Positions 28,289 through 36,371 of a stretch of DNA of 64,000 bases are shown here, in pieces (position 1 is the stretch's first letter; each line of letters opens with the position of its first letter). The DNA is from Rhodobacteraceae bacterium KLH11 (GTDB taxonomy: Bacteria > Pseudomonadota > Alphaproteobacteria > Rhodobacterales > Rhodobacteraceae), in the NCBI GenBank assembly GCA_000158135.1, contig DS999532.1:48263-112262 (forward strand), written 5' to 3'. The translations under genes were made by a program, and so were the position numbers. The notes under the pieces were generated by a model. The model saw only the letters and a list, made by a program, of their open reading frames with translations. It did no database searches and was not told where the DNA came from.

Positions 28289-29167
28289 TTAAATCGACAT
28301 GAGCCAATTCTTGAAAATTCTCACTGTGACCCGCTCCTGATCGCCGGGGCGGCAGACGAAATAGAGACCACGATCCAGCGGAACATGACACTCATCCAGA
28401 CGGATCAGTCGACCGAGTTTCAGGTCTCTCTCTGTCAGAAGATATCTTGCCAATGCCACGCCTTGCCCGTCAATTGCCGCTTCCAACAAAACCGCACTGT
28501 CCACGTACTTGATACTTTGCGCGTTGATCCGATCCGCGCTCAACCCGACCTGCGCAGCCCAGCTTTCCCATCCGACGTTGAAGGCATCGTGCAAGAGTGG
28601 AAGGTCAGCCACGTCCTCGGCGCGCATCGGTAGTCGGGTTTCGCCAACAAGGGACGGCGCGGCGACAACAACCAATTCTTCTTGTTTTATTTGCTCATGA
28701 TACAACCCATCCCAGCCGGGTTCTCCAAAACGCAGGGCCACATCGACTTCGGATGTATCAAAATCTGCAAAGGTGTCATTTGTGTCCAACAATAATGCGA
28801 TACCCGGATGTTCTTGTTGAAACGAGCTTAGTAGCGGAACCAGCCATTTGAGCGCGAGCGAAGTGGACAAAGACACTGTAATTGACTGGCGGTGATGTAA
28901 TCGCTTCACCTCCATGACACCCAGTTGCAATGCAGAAAATGCTCCACGTGTTGACTGGTACAGGCGTTCGCCGGCCTTGGTCAGTTCAACGCCATTGGGG
29001 CGGCGATGAAAGAGCGTCACGCCGAGATGCAGTTCGAGCAGTTTGATTTGCCGACTGATCGCCCCGTGGGTGACGTTCAGAACATCCGCCGCTTTGGTCA
29101 GACTGGAGTGGGTTGCGGTTTGGTCAAAGGCCTGAAGGGCGCGAAGATGTCTGAGGTTTTCCGTCAT
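28289..29167 (-). CDS. LysR-family transcriptional regulator (GcvA-like)
   Basis: The 292-residue LysR protein has an N-terminal winged helix (LRALQAFDQTATHSSLTKAA, NVTHGAISRQIKLLELHLGV, FHRRPNGVELTKAGE) and a periplasmic-binding-like effector domain (SLSTSLALKWLVPLLSSFQ, DVALRFGEPGWDG, AAIDGQGVALARYLLTERD). It is divergent from the SDR-ectC pair with 116 bases between, so it very likely controls them. The effector is unknown. Confidence 0.92.
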   Translation of the reverse strand: MTENLRHLRALQAFDQTATHSSLTKAADVLNVTHGAISRQIKLLELHLGVTLFHRRPNGVELTKAGERLYQSTRGAFSALQLGVMEVKRLHHRQSITVSLSTSLALKWLVPLLSSFQQEHPGIALLLDTNDTFADFDTSEVDVALRFGEPGWDGLYHEQIKQEELVVVAAPSLVGETRLPMRAEDVADLPLLHDAFNVGWESWAAQVGLSADRINAQSIKYVDSAVLLEAAIDGQGVALARYLLTERDLKLGRLIRLDECHVPLDRGLYFVCRPGDQERVTVRIFKNWLMSI

Positions 29168-29283
29168 GTGAGAAAACCTAACAGCAATCCTCCAAAAACT
29201 CGATACAACCCTTCAACTCTGGTGAGTTAAACTGAACTCAACTTAGGAAACATCACAGCGCCAGTTCAAAGAAAGGACTTACC

Positions 29284-30033
29284 ATGGCTGATACCAAAGT
29301 CGCCCTGATGACAGGAACCGGACAAGGCATTGGCCGGGGCTGCGCCATTGAAATGGCAAAGGCAGGCTACAAGGTCTCGCTGATGTCTCCGTCCAATCGG
29401 TCTGTTGAACTGGCAGAGGAGCTTGGGGGCATTGGTCGCCGCGGCTCTGTGCTGGATGTCGATGATCTGCAGGCGATGATTGACGACACCATGAGTAAAT
29501 ATGGACGGATTGACGCCATCGTCAGCAACATGGGCCACGGCGGAACCGTGCCAGAGGCCATCAAGACCGTCGGTTTCGATCCTGACTTTGACGGGCCGCT
29601 TTTGGAACTCAGCGACGATTTGTGGCACGAAAGCCTTGATATGTATGTGCTGAACGTTGTGAAGATTGCCCGTATTGTCACACCGATCCTGATCGAACAA
29701 GGCGGGGGTGCTTTCGTAAATATCTCATCCATGAACACAATCGAGCCACGTGCGCCTTATCCCATGAGCATGCTGCGCGGCGCTTTGCATAGTTTCTCAA
29801 AGCTATACGGCGATCGCTATGCCCGGCACAACATTCGCATGAACAACCTTCTGCCGGGGTTCTGCGAGAACGTGAACCTGTCCGATCGGGCCCGTCGGGA
29901 AATCCCCGCTCAGCGGCCAGCCACATTCGAGGAAATTGGGCAAGCTTGTGTGTTTCTCGCCAGCGAGGGCGCTCGTTATATCAACGGCCAGAGTATACTG
30001 TCCGACGGAGGGATGAACCGCGCAGTCCGATAA
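29284..30033 (+). CDS. SDR-family oxidoreductase with altered active site
   Basis: The 249-residue Rossmann protein has the cofactor motif TGTGQGIGRGCAIEMAKAGY, a NAG-like VSNMGHGG, the catalytic serine segment FVNISSMN, and the C-terminal YINGQSILSDGGM. Where most members have YxxxK the sequence is PYPMSMLRGAL, so the tyrosine is kept but the lysine position reads methionine, with arginine two residues on. Substrate unknown. The stop is 17 bases from ectC, so the two are an operon. Confidence 0.85.
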   Translation: MADTKVALMTGTGQGIGRGCAIEMAKAGYKVSLMSPSNRSVELAEELGGIGRRGSVLDVDDLQAMIDDTMSKYGRIDAIVSNMGHGGTVPEAIKTVGFDPDFDGPLLELSDDLWHESLDMYVLNVVKIARIVTPILIEQGGGAFVNISSMNTIEPRAPYPMSMLRGALHSFSKLYGDRYARHNIRMNNLLPGFCENVNLSDRARREIPAQRPATFEEIGQACVFLASEGARYINGQSILSDGGMNRAVR

Positions 30034-30050
30034 CAACGAGGCGATGACAC

Positions 30051-30443
30051 ATGATTGTTAAGGCACTCCAAGATATCCTTGATACCGAACGGGACGTTTC
30101 CGGCCCGGGTTGGAGTAGCAGACGGCTATTGCTGGCCTCTGATGGAATGGGGTTTTCGCTGACAGATACGATCATCAAACAGGGCGTAGTGCTTGAACTG
30201 GAATATACCCATCATTTGGAGGCGTGTTACTGTATCGAGGGCAAGGGGCAGATCAGAGCATCTCAAAATGAAACCTGGCATTCCCTTGAGCCATATACCC
30301 TTTACGCCTTGGATCAACATGACCGACATTTGGTGCGTGCAACAGAGGCTGATCTGCGGCTTGTCTGCGTATTCAACCCACCGCTAAGCGGGCGCGAAGT
30401 ACACCGCGAAGACGGGAGTTATGCCCCAGCTGCATCCGGATGA
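30051..30443 (+). CDS. ectC: Solitary ectoine synthase
   Basis: The 130-residue cupin enzyme closes N-gamma-acetyl-diaminobutyrate to ectoine. It has TERDVSGPGWSSRRLLLASD, DGMGFSLTDTIIKQG, HHLEACYCIEGKGQI, YALDQHDRHLVRATE and VCVFNPPLSGREVH, all matching EctC at full length. The metal-binding glutamate, tyrosine and histidine positions are present by eye. There is no ectA, ectB or ectD nearby, so either intermediates come from elsewhere or it acts on another substrate. A putative next frame starts on the overlapping ATGA at 30440 but is not recognisable. Confidence 0.93.
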   Translation: MIVKALQDILDTERDVSGPGWSSRRLLLASDGMGFSLTDTIIKQGVVLELEYTHHLEACYCIEGKGQIRASQNETWHSLEPYTLYALDQHDRHLVRATEADLRLVCVFNPPLSGREVHREDGSYAPAASG

Positions 30444-30583
30444 GAACGGTGGAAAGTCGCCTATACCGACCATTTGTTTGGAGTACAGCATCCGGAAAAT
30501 TGGGCTCATCAGAACCACCGCTACGCCGCGCGCGCAAGTCCGGTCTGGATTGGCAATCGGCACGTGCCGTCCACCAACGTGGC

Positions 30584-31216
30584 TCAAATGTCGATTTGCT
30601 CGGCGATGCTCAGAGCATCTTCCAGCTCAACGCCAAGGTAGCGCACGGTGCTGTCCATTTTGGTGTGACCAAGGAGTAGCTGAACTGCGCGAAGATTGCC
30701 GGTCTTTCGGTAAATTTCGGCCGCCTTCGTCCTGCGAAGCGAATGGGTGCCGTACCCGCTCGGCTCTAGACCAATCGCCGTCACCCAGTCGCGGACGAGC
30801 CGCCCGTATTGGCGCGTCGAGATGTGTGGCCTGTCATGGAACCGACTCGGGAATATGAACCGGCACGAAAACATCTCGGGCGACTTGACCCAAGCTGGGA
30901 CAGTGTCACCCGTGTTTTCCGTCAGTTCGAATTGAACGGGACGCTTGGTTTTGCTCTGGATCACCGAAACGCGTTCTCGCACGCGATCATCCTTTACCAG
31001 ATCAGCAACCGCCAGATTCACCAGATCGCATCCTCGCAGTTTGCTGTCGATGGTCACGTTGAAAAGCGCAAGATCACGCAGGTTACCCGACAGTTCTAGC
31101 CGCGCGCGGATCGCCCAGACCTGTTTCGGCAACAGTGGTCCTTTCTGTCCGATGATCCGGCCCTTGTTCCAGGCTCCTCGTTTCGGGGTGACAGCGGGAA
31201 GTTGGACTCTTGGCAT
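30584..31216 (-). CDS. Tyrosine recombinase/integrase
   Basis: The 210-residue catalytic-type integrase has LPAVTPKRGAWNKGR at the start, the first active arginine region (DSKLRGCDLVNLAVADL), the HxxR segment THSLRRTKAAEIYR, LLLGHTKMDSTVR and the tyrosine in VRYLGVELEDAL. This short class without a long N-terminal arm is common on plasmids and islands of Rhizobiales and Rhodobacteraceae. The start at 31216 (MPRVQL) is favoured over 31258. It could have moved the flanking genes. Confidence 0.88.
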   Translation of the reverse strand: MPRVQLPAVTPKRGAWNKGRIIGQKGPLLPKQVWAIRARLELSGNLRDLALFNVTIDSKLRGCDLVNLAVADLVKDDRVRERVSVIQSKTKRPVQFELTENTGDTVPAWVKSPEMFSCRFIFPSRFHDRPHISTRQYGRLVRDWVTAIGLEPSGYGTHSLRRTKAAEIYRKTGNLRAVQLLLGHTKMDSTVRYLGVELEDALSIAEQIDI

Positions 31217-31258
31217 AGTGCGCCCTCCAATCCTCCCGCCAATCCCAGACATCAGCAT

Positions 31259-31623
31259 CGCGCTGACACCTGAATTTTACAGGCAGTTTGAATGGCCGTT
31301 GTAAGGCTGCCTGTTCTTTGGGGCACGCCGCAGATGTATTCGGCCGCAGAGAGCCCAAAATAACTGATGCCGCGCCTTGCCTTGACGTCGACCTTATTGC
31401 GCAAAATTGACTTGCACCAAGTCCGTTTTGCAGGGGGGTGTCGCAAAAACCAATGCTGAGTTGAATGAGGTCTGCCCGTTTCGGGCGATGCTGCAAATGG
31501 GCATGCAATTGATGTCGTTTCGCAAAACCTTGACGTGCAGGCGCAATAAATTTGAGCGGCGGACTGCCAGGTTGAGTGCACACACAGCGTAACGGATACG
31601 CTCAACCCAGTAGGAGAAGAAAG
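31259..31623. other. Intergenic region before the secreted-protein cluster
   Basis: There is no gene here. The right half (31523-31604) is the conserved upstream module described separately; the left half holds nothing I can name apart from TTGAC-containing AT-rich bits around 31393-31420. Confidence 0.6.
31523..31604 (+). promoter_or_regulatory. Conserved upstream module, type A, copy 1
   Basis: This 82-base block is closely repeated at 32264-32344: CAAAACCTTGAC, GCGCAAT.AATTTGA, then TGCACACACAGCGTA and ACGCTCA. It lies 19 bases before the first secreted-protein start. TTGAC resembles a -35 box. The shared block extends across a non-coding leader, so a common promoter or RNA-level control is likely. 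Confidence 0.65.
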
Positions 31624-32007
31624 ATGCAAAAGACAATGATTACAGCCGCTACAGTGTTAGCATTTATTGTGAGTGCCGGAGCGTCCATGGCCGGCCCGTT
31701 GGGTGGCAACGGTCAACGCGGGTTTGCACAGGATTTTCGTTCCTCAGTTTCGCAAGCATTCGAGCGCCAAGCCACTAACATGAATGACCGGAGCTTCGAT
31801 GTGCCGTCAAAGAATGATCTGGGACAAGCGAAGAGCGCTCTAACGCAGCAGAATGGCACCTATGGCTCGACCCCGAGCACGAACCTGCCCGATGTTGTCG
31901 TCATCCCGGTTGAGGATAATGGCAGTTACACTTGGGTTTTTGGCAAGACGCCGAGCGATGATTTCTCGGGTTTTTTCTACGGCTGTACAGTTCAAGCATT
32001 CTGTTGA
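31624..32007 (+). CDS. Small secreted protein, leader family A (A1)
   Basis: The 127-residue product has a signal peptide (MQKTMITAATVLAFIVSAG then ASMA|GPLGGNG) and a short shared leader (FAQDFRSSVSQA) that is almost repeated at the start of the neighbouring autotransporter. After residue 45 there is no resemblance; the tail is polar and ends with a cysteine pair in FFYGCTVQAFC. No family is recognised. The start at 31624 follows AGGAGA; a frame extension upstream is ignored. It probably goes to the periplasm or outside. Confidence 0.75.
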   Translation: MQKTMITAATVLAFIVSAGASMAGPLGGNGQRGFAQDFRSSVSQAFERQATNMNDRSFDVPSKNDLGQAKSALTQQNGTYGSTPSTNLPDVVVIPVEDNGSYTWVFGKTPSDDFSGFFYGCTVQAFC

Positions 32008-32211
32008 TCCCGGCATGTCTTCCCTGAGAAGGCGCGACGTGCCGCCATCTAACGCCGAGCCCCGGTTATCAAAGCCGGCCCCGGTGACACTGCTCTCTGG
32101 GCGCAAGCTGTCCAGCAGTTTTTCCCCAAGACCAGAATGCGCTGAATTTAGCGTTGGCCCGAGCCAGATAACTGGCGCGTTTATTGCGAATCCAATATTT
32201 ACCTGACAGAG

Positions 32212-32247
32212 AACGCCCGGCTGCAAGATGCGCAGGACCGGGCGTTT
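32212..32247 (+). terminator. Terminator-like hairpin
   Basis: AACGCCCGGCTGC can pair with GCGCAGGACCGGGCGTT around a short loop, with a small bulge. It is followed by only TTTG. It separates A1 from the autotransporter gene, which has its own promoter module. Confidence 0.5.
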
Positions 32248-32263
32248 GATTGATGCATTTTCT

Positions 32264-32344
32264 CAAAACCTTGACCTGCCAGCGCAATCAATTTGACCAG
32301 CAGCGCCTCACATTGATTGCACACACAGCGTAGCAAACACGCTC
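32264..32344 (+). promoter_or_regulatory. Conserved upstream module, type A, copy 2
   Basis: Second copy of the block at 31523-31604, 19 bases before the autotransporter start, with the same CAAAACCTTGAC, GCGCAATCAATTTGA and TGCACACACAGCGTA segments. Conservation is higher here than in most of the mature coding parts. Confidence 0.65.
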
Positions 32345-32363
32345 AGCTGAAAGGCGGTCAAGG

Positions 32364-33347
32364 ATGAAAAATGCAATGATTACAATCTCTACGGTCATCG
32401 CACTTGTCATAAGCGCCGGAACGTCCATGGCTGGCCCATTGAGCGGTCTCGGCCAACTCGACTTTGCGCAGGATGTTCGCACATCTGTTTCGCAAGCCCG
32501 CAACGACGCCGATGCAAAAGCCAATTTCAAAGCTTTCGCGATCAGCCGGGCGCGGGCTGAGATGACGACAACCGCACAGCCATTCACGCGGATACAGACC
32601 GCAGGTGAGTATGTCAGCAATCGTGTCGGTGATCGTAGTGTGACCACGTACAGCGATGACCAGCGATATGATCAGGACTTTCCTTTGGGCGAGGTCGCGG
32701 GCGGACAATTGTTTGGCGGGTTGGAATTTGGCACCAGCAACCTGACATCGGGTGTCAGTTCCCGCTTGGTCAACGCCAATGTCTCGGCCGACTCTTATGA
32801 TGCAACCCTGAGCGCGCTTTGGGTCGCGGACAGTCAGTTCTATATCGACGGGCAGTTTCGCTATGGGGAGTTCGACAGCCGCATCGGTCTGAATGGCCGG
32901 GACAGCTTGGATGTCGATGGCAGCGGCTATCAGATATCTGTTGAACTTGGTAAATCGTTCACGCTGCAGAATGAATGGACACTCACGCCACAAGTGCAGG
33001 TCATGTACAGCGACATCGACTTGGACAATGCCGCAGATCGGGCTGCGGTTGCTCGGATCGGTTCCATGGTGGATGATGATGCATTGACGGCCCGGTTAGG
33101 GCTGAGTGCCGAACGTGCCTTTGAAAATAACTCGATGCTGTACGGTCAAATCGACCTCTACCAGACGCTCGACACCGAAACCTCGGGGGTTTTTGATCAG
33201 AACACTGCAGCCCTGAGTATAGGCGGTGCTGTCTCCCTGTCAGATAATGCGCAGCTCTATGCTGAGATCACTACTGAAACCGATTTGGGAAGCAGCTCTG
33301 GCGACCTCGCTTTCGGATGGGACATCGGCTTTGAAGTTCGGTTCTAA
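32364..33347 (+). CDS. Passenger-less autotransporter beta-barrel protein, leader family A (A2)
   Basis: The 327-residue protein starts with the shared A leader (KNAMITISTVIALVISAG, TSMAGPLSGLGQ, FAQDVRTSVSQA). After a linker of about 45 residues it is a C-terminal autotransporter barrel with alternating strands (SYDATLSALWVADSQFYIDG, GYQISVELGKSFTLQNEWTL, AALSIGGAVSLSDNAQLYAE) and ends in a typical outer-membrane C-terminal FEVRF. There is no passenger. Such a barrel may act alone as an outer-membrane protein or serve another exported chain. Confidence 0.82.
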   Translation: MKNAMITISTVIALVISAGTSMAGPLSGLGQLDFAQDVRTSVSQARNDADAKANFKAFAISRARAEMTTTAQPFTRIQTAGEYVSNRVGDRSVTTYSDDQRYDQDFPLGEVAGGQLFGGLEFGTSNLTSGVSSRLVNANVSADSYDATLSALWVADSQFYIDGQFRYGEFDSRIGLNGRDSLDVDGSGYQISVELGKSFTLQNEWTLTPQVQVMYSDIDLDNAADRAAVARIGSMVDDDALTARLGLSAERAFENNSMLYGQIDLYQTLDTETSGVFDQNTAALSIGGAVSLSDNAQLYAEITTETDLGSSSGDLAFGWDIGFEVRF

Positions 33348-33455
33348 AGCATTTTGCCCTTGATCTGAATCGAAGCGGGGATCATGCGTCAGCCTGATGT
33401 CTAAAGGACTCGCCAAATTTACAGTGTTAGCGGCTTTGTAGATCCAGAGGTCACC

Positions 33456-34490
33456 CTAGCAAGCGCGAACACTGCCCGGAGATCGGCCTGTCCAGGTCTT
33501 GTAGGCATTGGTAAAGGCAGCCTGATCAGAATATCCAAGCGCAAAGGCAATCTCTGACAGACTGAGCTTGGGATCATCAAGATACTGCTCGGCCAGCCTG
33601 TGCCGTGTGTCTTTTAACAGCTGCTTGTAGGTCGTGCCTTCTTTCGCAAGCTTGCGTCCAAGTGTACTGATACTCATCCCCAGGGTATTCGCGATTTCAT
33701 CTTGTGACGGTGCCTTAAAAGACAGGCGCGACGTTATTTCGCCCTGTACCAAAGAACTTGTTTCACCGATGGCCGGGGGCAAGTCCTTCATCAAGTTTTG
33801 CACATGTGTTTCAAGATGCAACAGCAATGCGGGGTCCGTATCTTTGATCGGAATGTCCATCACTGCCTTGTCAAACAGGATGCCCGGAACGCGCTGGTCC
33901 TGTTTGACATTGACCGACAAAGCATCGGAGATCTGAGAGTGCTTTTCTTCGGTCAATTCATGCGGGAACCGTATCTCCAGGACAGGCAGGGGCGTCTCAG
34001 CTGCAATTTGAAAACTGGTCAAAAATGCGGAAACTCGAAACTCATTATGCGCGCCATCAGCACGCATCAACTGGGCGATGGAATCTATCTCCAAAAACAT
34101 GCCACGCTCATCTTCATAGAACGACAATTTGGCAAAGCCGCGCGCCAAGCGCGCATAGGTCACAGCCTTCTCAATTGCCTCACCAACGGTGGGTGAGTTC
34201 AAAACGACATAGCTGAGAAGCGTTGTCTTTCTGGGGTTGAAGGTTCTGCCAGCTGAGATTGCAAACAGGGGGTCTCCGGTCTCTTCAATGGCAAGCTCCA
34301 AGAGGCGAAGCTCATTCCGAACATCGACAAAACCCGGCGGGGTTTCGTGAAGATCGGCGGGCAGGTTGGCCGTTCTCAAAATCTCAACAACATCCGAGCC
34401 ACGGTTGTGCAGAAGCCTGGCGATGTGATGGACACCAAAACCCGGAACATTCCAGGATTGGTTATCAGAGTTCCCATTTTTTTCAGTCAT
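33456..34490 (-). CDS. AraC-family regulator (OruR/arabinose-binding-domain type)
   Basis: The 344-residue protein has the Arabinose_bd-type N-terminal domain (VVEILRTANLPADLHETPPG, TLLSYVVLNSPTVGEAIEKA) and a C-terminal AraC pair of helices (PSQDEIANTLGMSISTLGRKL, LSLSEIAFALGYSDQAAFTNAYKTWTG split across two motifs). This subclass includes OruR, ArgR and VirF-like regulators. It sits between the A and B leader genes, convergent with A2 and divergent from B1, about 200 bases from the B1 start, so it is a good candidate controller of the secreted proteins. Confidence 0.9.
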   Translation of the reverse strand: MTEKNGNSDNQSWNVPGFGVHHIARLLHNRGSDVVEILRTANLPADLHETPPGFVDVRNELRLLELAIEETGDPLFAISAGRTFNPRKTTLLSYVVLNSPTVGEAIEKAVTYARLARGFAKLSFYEDERGMFLEIDSIAQLMRADGAHNEFRVSAFLTSFQIAAETPLPVLEIRFPHELTEEKHSQISDALSVNVKQDQRVPGILFDKAVMDIPIKDTDPALLLHLETHVQNLMKDLPPAIGETSSLVQGEITSRLSFKAPSQDEIANTLGMSISTLGRKLAKEGTTYKQLLKDTRHRLAEQYLDDPKLSLSEIAFALGYSDQAAFTNAYKTWTGRSPGSVRAC

Positions 34491-34597
34491 GCCGATCCGC
34501 TTCCCGAGGCTGTAGAGCCTTATTGAGTTGGGTCTTTTTCTATTGGAAACAACAATAAGCAGGGCGCAAGAGCCAAGCCAAGCAGTATCAGCGCGAC

Positions 34598-34694
34598 TTG
34601 ACGGGAAATATCAAGAACCCGAGCTGCGTTCACAATACCCAAAGCAGTTGCGTTCTTAGATTGGAGATGTAACCGCCACACAAGGAGAACAAAA
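34598..34694 (+). promoter_or_regulatory. Conserved upstream module, type B, copy 1
   Basis: The block begins TTGACGGGAAATATCAA, continues CACAATACCCAAAGC, GGAGATGTAACCGCCACAC and ends in AAGGAGA before the ATG. It is repeated at 35297-35394. TTGACG is a plausible -35 element; the GGAGATGTAAC segment is a strongly conserved leader of unknown role. Confidence 0.65.
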
Positions 34695-35111
34695 ATGCAA
34701 CGCTTCAACACTCTTAAAAACCTCATCGTCGCACCGGCACTGATCATTGCTCTGTCAGCCGGAGCTGCCATGGCAGGGCCGGGCCAGCACTTTGGCGGCA
34801 CTGCGCACCGCACCGCTGAAATCGGCCATACTGAGATGTCCAAGGGCGCGGCACCTCATGCAGCGGACATTACCGTTACTGGAAAAATTGTGAACCGCAT
34901 CGCCAACCTCTCTCCGCTTGAGGCGACCACCAACACCGCAGCAGAAACAGCGGTCGACGGAGCGAAAAACCAGACTGGTGGGACAGTGCACAGTGAATTG
35001 CAGATGCTGTACAATGATAAGTGCAAGAACGGGTGCAATTCTCATATCCAAGAGAAAATCATCGAGGCGTACTCACGGTTTATTCCGGTACAAGACAATT
35101 CTCAAAAATGA
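34695..35111 (+). CDS. Small secreted protein, leader family B (B1)
   Basis: The 138-residue protein has signal peptide MQRFNTLKNLIVAPALIIAL, SAGAAMA|GPGQHFGG and a further shared AHRTAEIGHTEMS. After about residue 50 it diverges fully from B2 and B3, with a polar region and a cysteine pair (DKCKNGCNSH). No family is recognised. AAGGAG sits eight bases before the ATG. A terminator follows. Confidence 0.75.
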   Translation: MQRFNTLKNLIVAPALIIALSAGAAMAGPGQHFGGTAHRTAEIGHTEMSKGAAPHAADITVTGKIVNRIANLSPLEATTNTAAETAVDGAKNQTGGTVHSELQMLYNDKCKNGCNSHIQEKIIEAYSRFIPVQDNSQK

Positions 35112-35160
35112 TGTTTTTGCAGTAGTTTAGCACGGCCAAAACTCCTGCATTCGCGCCTGA

Positions 35161-35208
35161 ACCGATGCCGACAACTCCGTTGGCATCGGCTCGGGTGTTT
35201 ATTTTTTG
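35161..35208 (+). terminator. Rho-independent terminator after B1
   Basis: CCGATGCCGAC and GTTGGCATCGG form an 11-bp stem around AACTCC, followed after GCTCGGGTG by TTTATTTTTT. It ends the B1 unit. Confidence 0.8.
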
Positions 35209-35296
35209 ACCATGCACTGGCAGTGAACCGCCCGATTGGGCCGGTTCACTGTGAGCGTTAATGCATCACTGGACGTTGATCCACCGGGATGCCTGT

Positions 35297-35394
35297 TTGA
35301 CGAAAAATATCAAAAAACTGAACGCCACACGCAATACCCAAAGCCGTCACACTCCTAGGTTGGAGATGTAACAGCCACACAAGGAGATCCAAAA
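35297..35394 (+). promoter_or_regulatory. Conserved upstream module, type B, copy 2
   Basis: Second copy of the B block: TTGACGAAAAATATCAA, GCAATACCCAAAGCC, TTGGAGATGTAACAGCCACA, AAGGAGA. It leads the B2-B3 pair. Confidence 0.65.
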
Positions 35395-35829
35395 ATGCAA
35401 CGCTTCAACGCAATCAAAAACCTTATCGTCGCACCCGCACTGGTGATCGCATTGACCGCAGGATCGGCCCTGGCAGGACCGGGTCAACATTTTGGCGGCG
35501 CAGCTCATCACGGCGCCAAAATCGGTCGGCCTGAGATGTCGCTGAACTTGGCACGTCAAACACCGGATATTCGAACACACGCCACCGGTAAAATTGCAAA
35601 CGGCAAGACTGACCCTTCGCCGCTGGGTGCGACGCAGAATGTGGGGACGTCCGCATCTGATGATCAAGTGCTTGATGTATCGCCGCTTTCAAGCAGCGTT
35701 CCTCTGATAGAAGGTGTGACTTTTTATTTTCTGGAACTTCCGGAATTTGATTTCGATGCCAGGGCGCTCGTAAACATTCTTGACCCTGACCTGCGGCATA
35801 TCCCGCGCTGCAAAATGTTTGGCTGCTAG
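35395..35829 (+). CDS. Small secreted protein, leader family B (B2)
   Basis: The 144-residue product shares MQRFNAIKNLIVAPALVIAL and AGSALA|GPGQHFGGAAHHG with B1 and is nearly identical to B3 over the signal peptide even at the DNA level. The mature part is different, acidic (LELPEFDFDARALVNILDPD), and ends with a cysteine pair, RCKMFGC. No family is recognised. B3 follows after 35 bases. Confidence 0.75.
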   Translation: MQRFNAIKNLIVAPALVIALTAGSALAGPGQHFGGAAHHGAKIGRPEMSLNLARQTPDIRTHATGKIANGKTDPSPLGATQNVGTSASDDQVLDVSPLSSSVPLIEGVTFYFLELPEFDFDARALVNILDPDLRHIPRCKMFGC

Positions 35830-35864
35830 GCTGGATGCGTATCCATCAGATTAGGAGATCAAAA

Positions 35865-36200
35865 ATGAAACACTTCAACACGATCAAAAACTTCATTTTC
35901 GCACCTGCACTGGTGATCGCACTGACCGCAGGATCGGCCCTGGCAGGACCGGGTGACAACTTACGCGGCAAGGCTCATCTCAGGGCTCAAATCGGTCAGT
36001 CCGAGAGATCGCAGGATGCATTGCAGAAACTTCAACAGCTGCCCGCAGTTGACTACATAGGCACGATTGCTTTCTTCGCGGGTGAAGATTTGAAATTCAA
36101 ACAATGGCAAGACAACCCAACCGAAATACCGATTGGGACTCAGTTTGGCGTCAAAAAAGCAGCGCACGCGGCCAGGTTTTGGGCAAGTCAGAACGACTAA
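35865..36200 (+). CDS. Small secreted protein, leader family B (B3)
   Basis: The 111-residue product begins MKHFNTIKNFIFAPALVIAL and AGSALA|GPGDNLRGKAHLRAQIG, then diverges (LQKLQQLPAVDYIGTIAFFA, TQFGVKKAAHAARFWASQND) and has no cysteine. The start at 35865 follows TAGGAGA. It has no own copy of the B upstream module and is read with B2. Hairpins near 36269-36294 may end the unit. Confidence 0.72.
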   Translation: MKHFNTIKNFIFAPALVIALTAGSALAGPGDNLRGKAHLRAQIGQSERSQDALQKLQQLPAVDYIGTIAFFAGEDLKFKQWQDNPTEIPIGTQFGVKKAAHAARFWASQND

Positions 36201-36371
36201 GTGTTTCGTGGTGCTAGAGCACCTCCAGACCACACTGCAATGGAACTCAGTGTTGAAACCAAGGTTTTCCGGGTTAGTCCCTTGACCCGGAAACTAAAAA
36301 GTCATTCGGGATGCGCAGCTCCCGGATGCCATTAGGAGACATATATTAATTTACACTGGATTGTAGAGCGA

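Larger units (their letters stand above)
32008..32363. other. Intergenic region between A1 and the autotransporter
   Basis: About 350 bases without a gene, holding a terminator-like hairpin at 32212-32247 and the second type A upstream module. The first 200 bases show nothing further. Confidence 0.55.

Noticed and set aside
30440-30679. Frame starting on the ATGA overlap after ectC as an ectoine hydroxylase
   Set aside because: The translation has none of the EctD motifs and runs into the integrase gene on the other strand.
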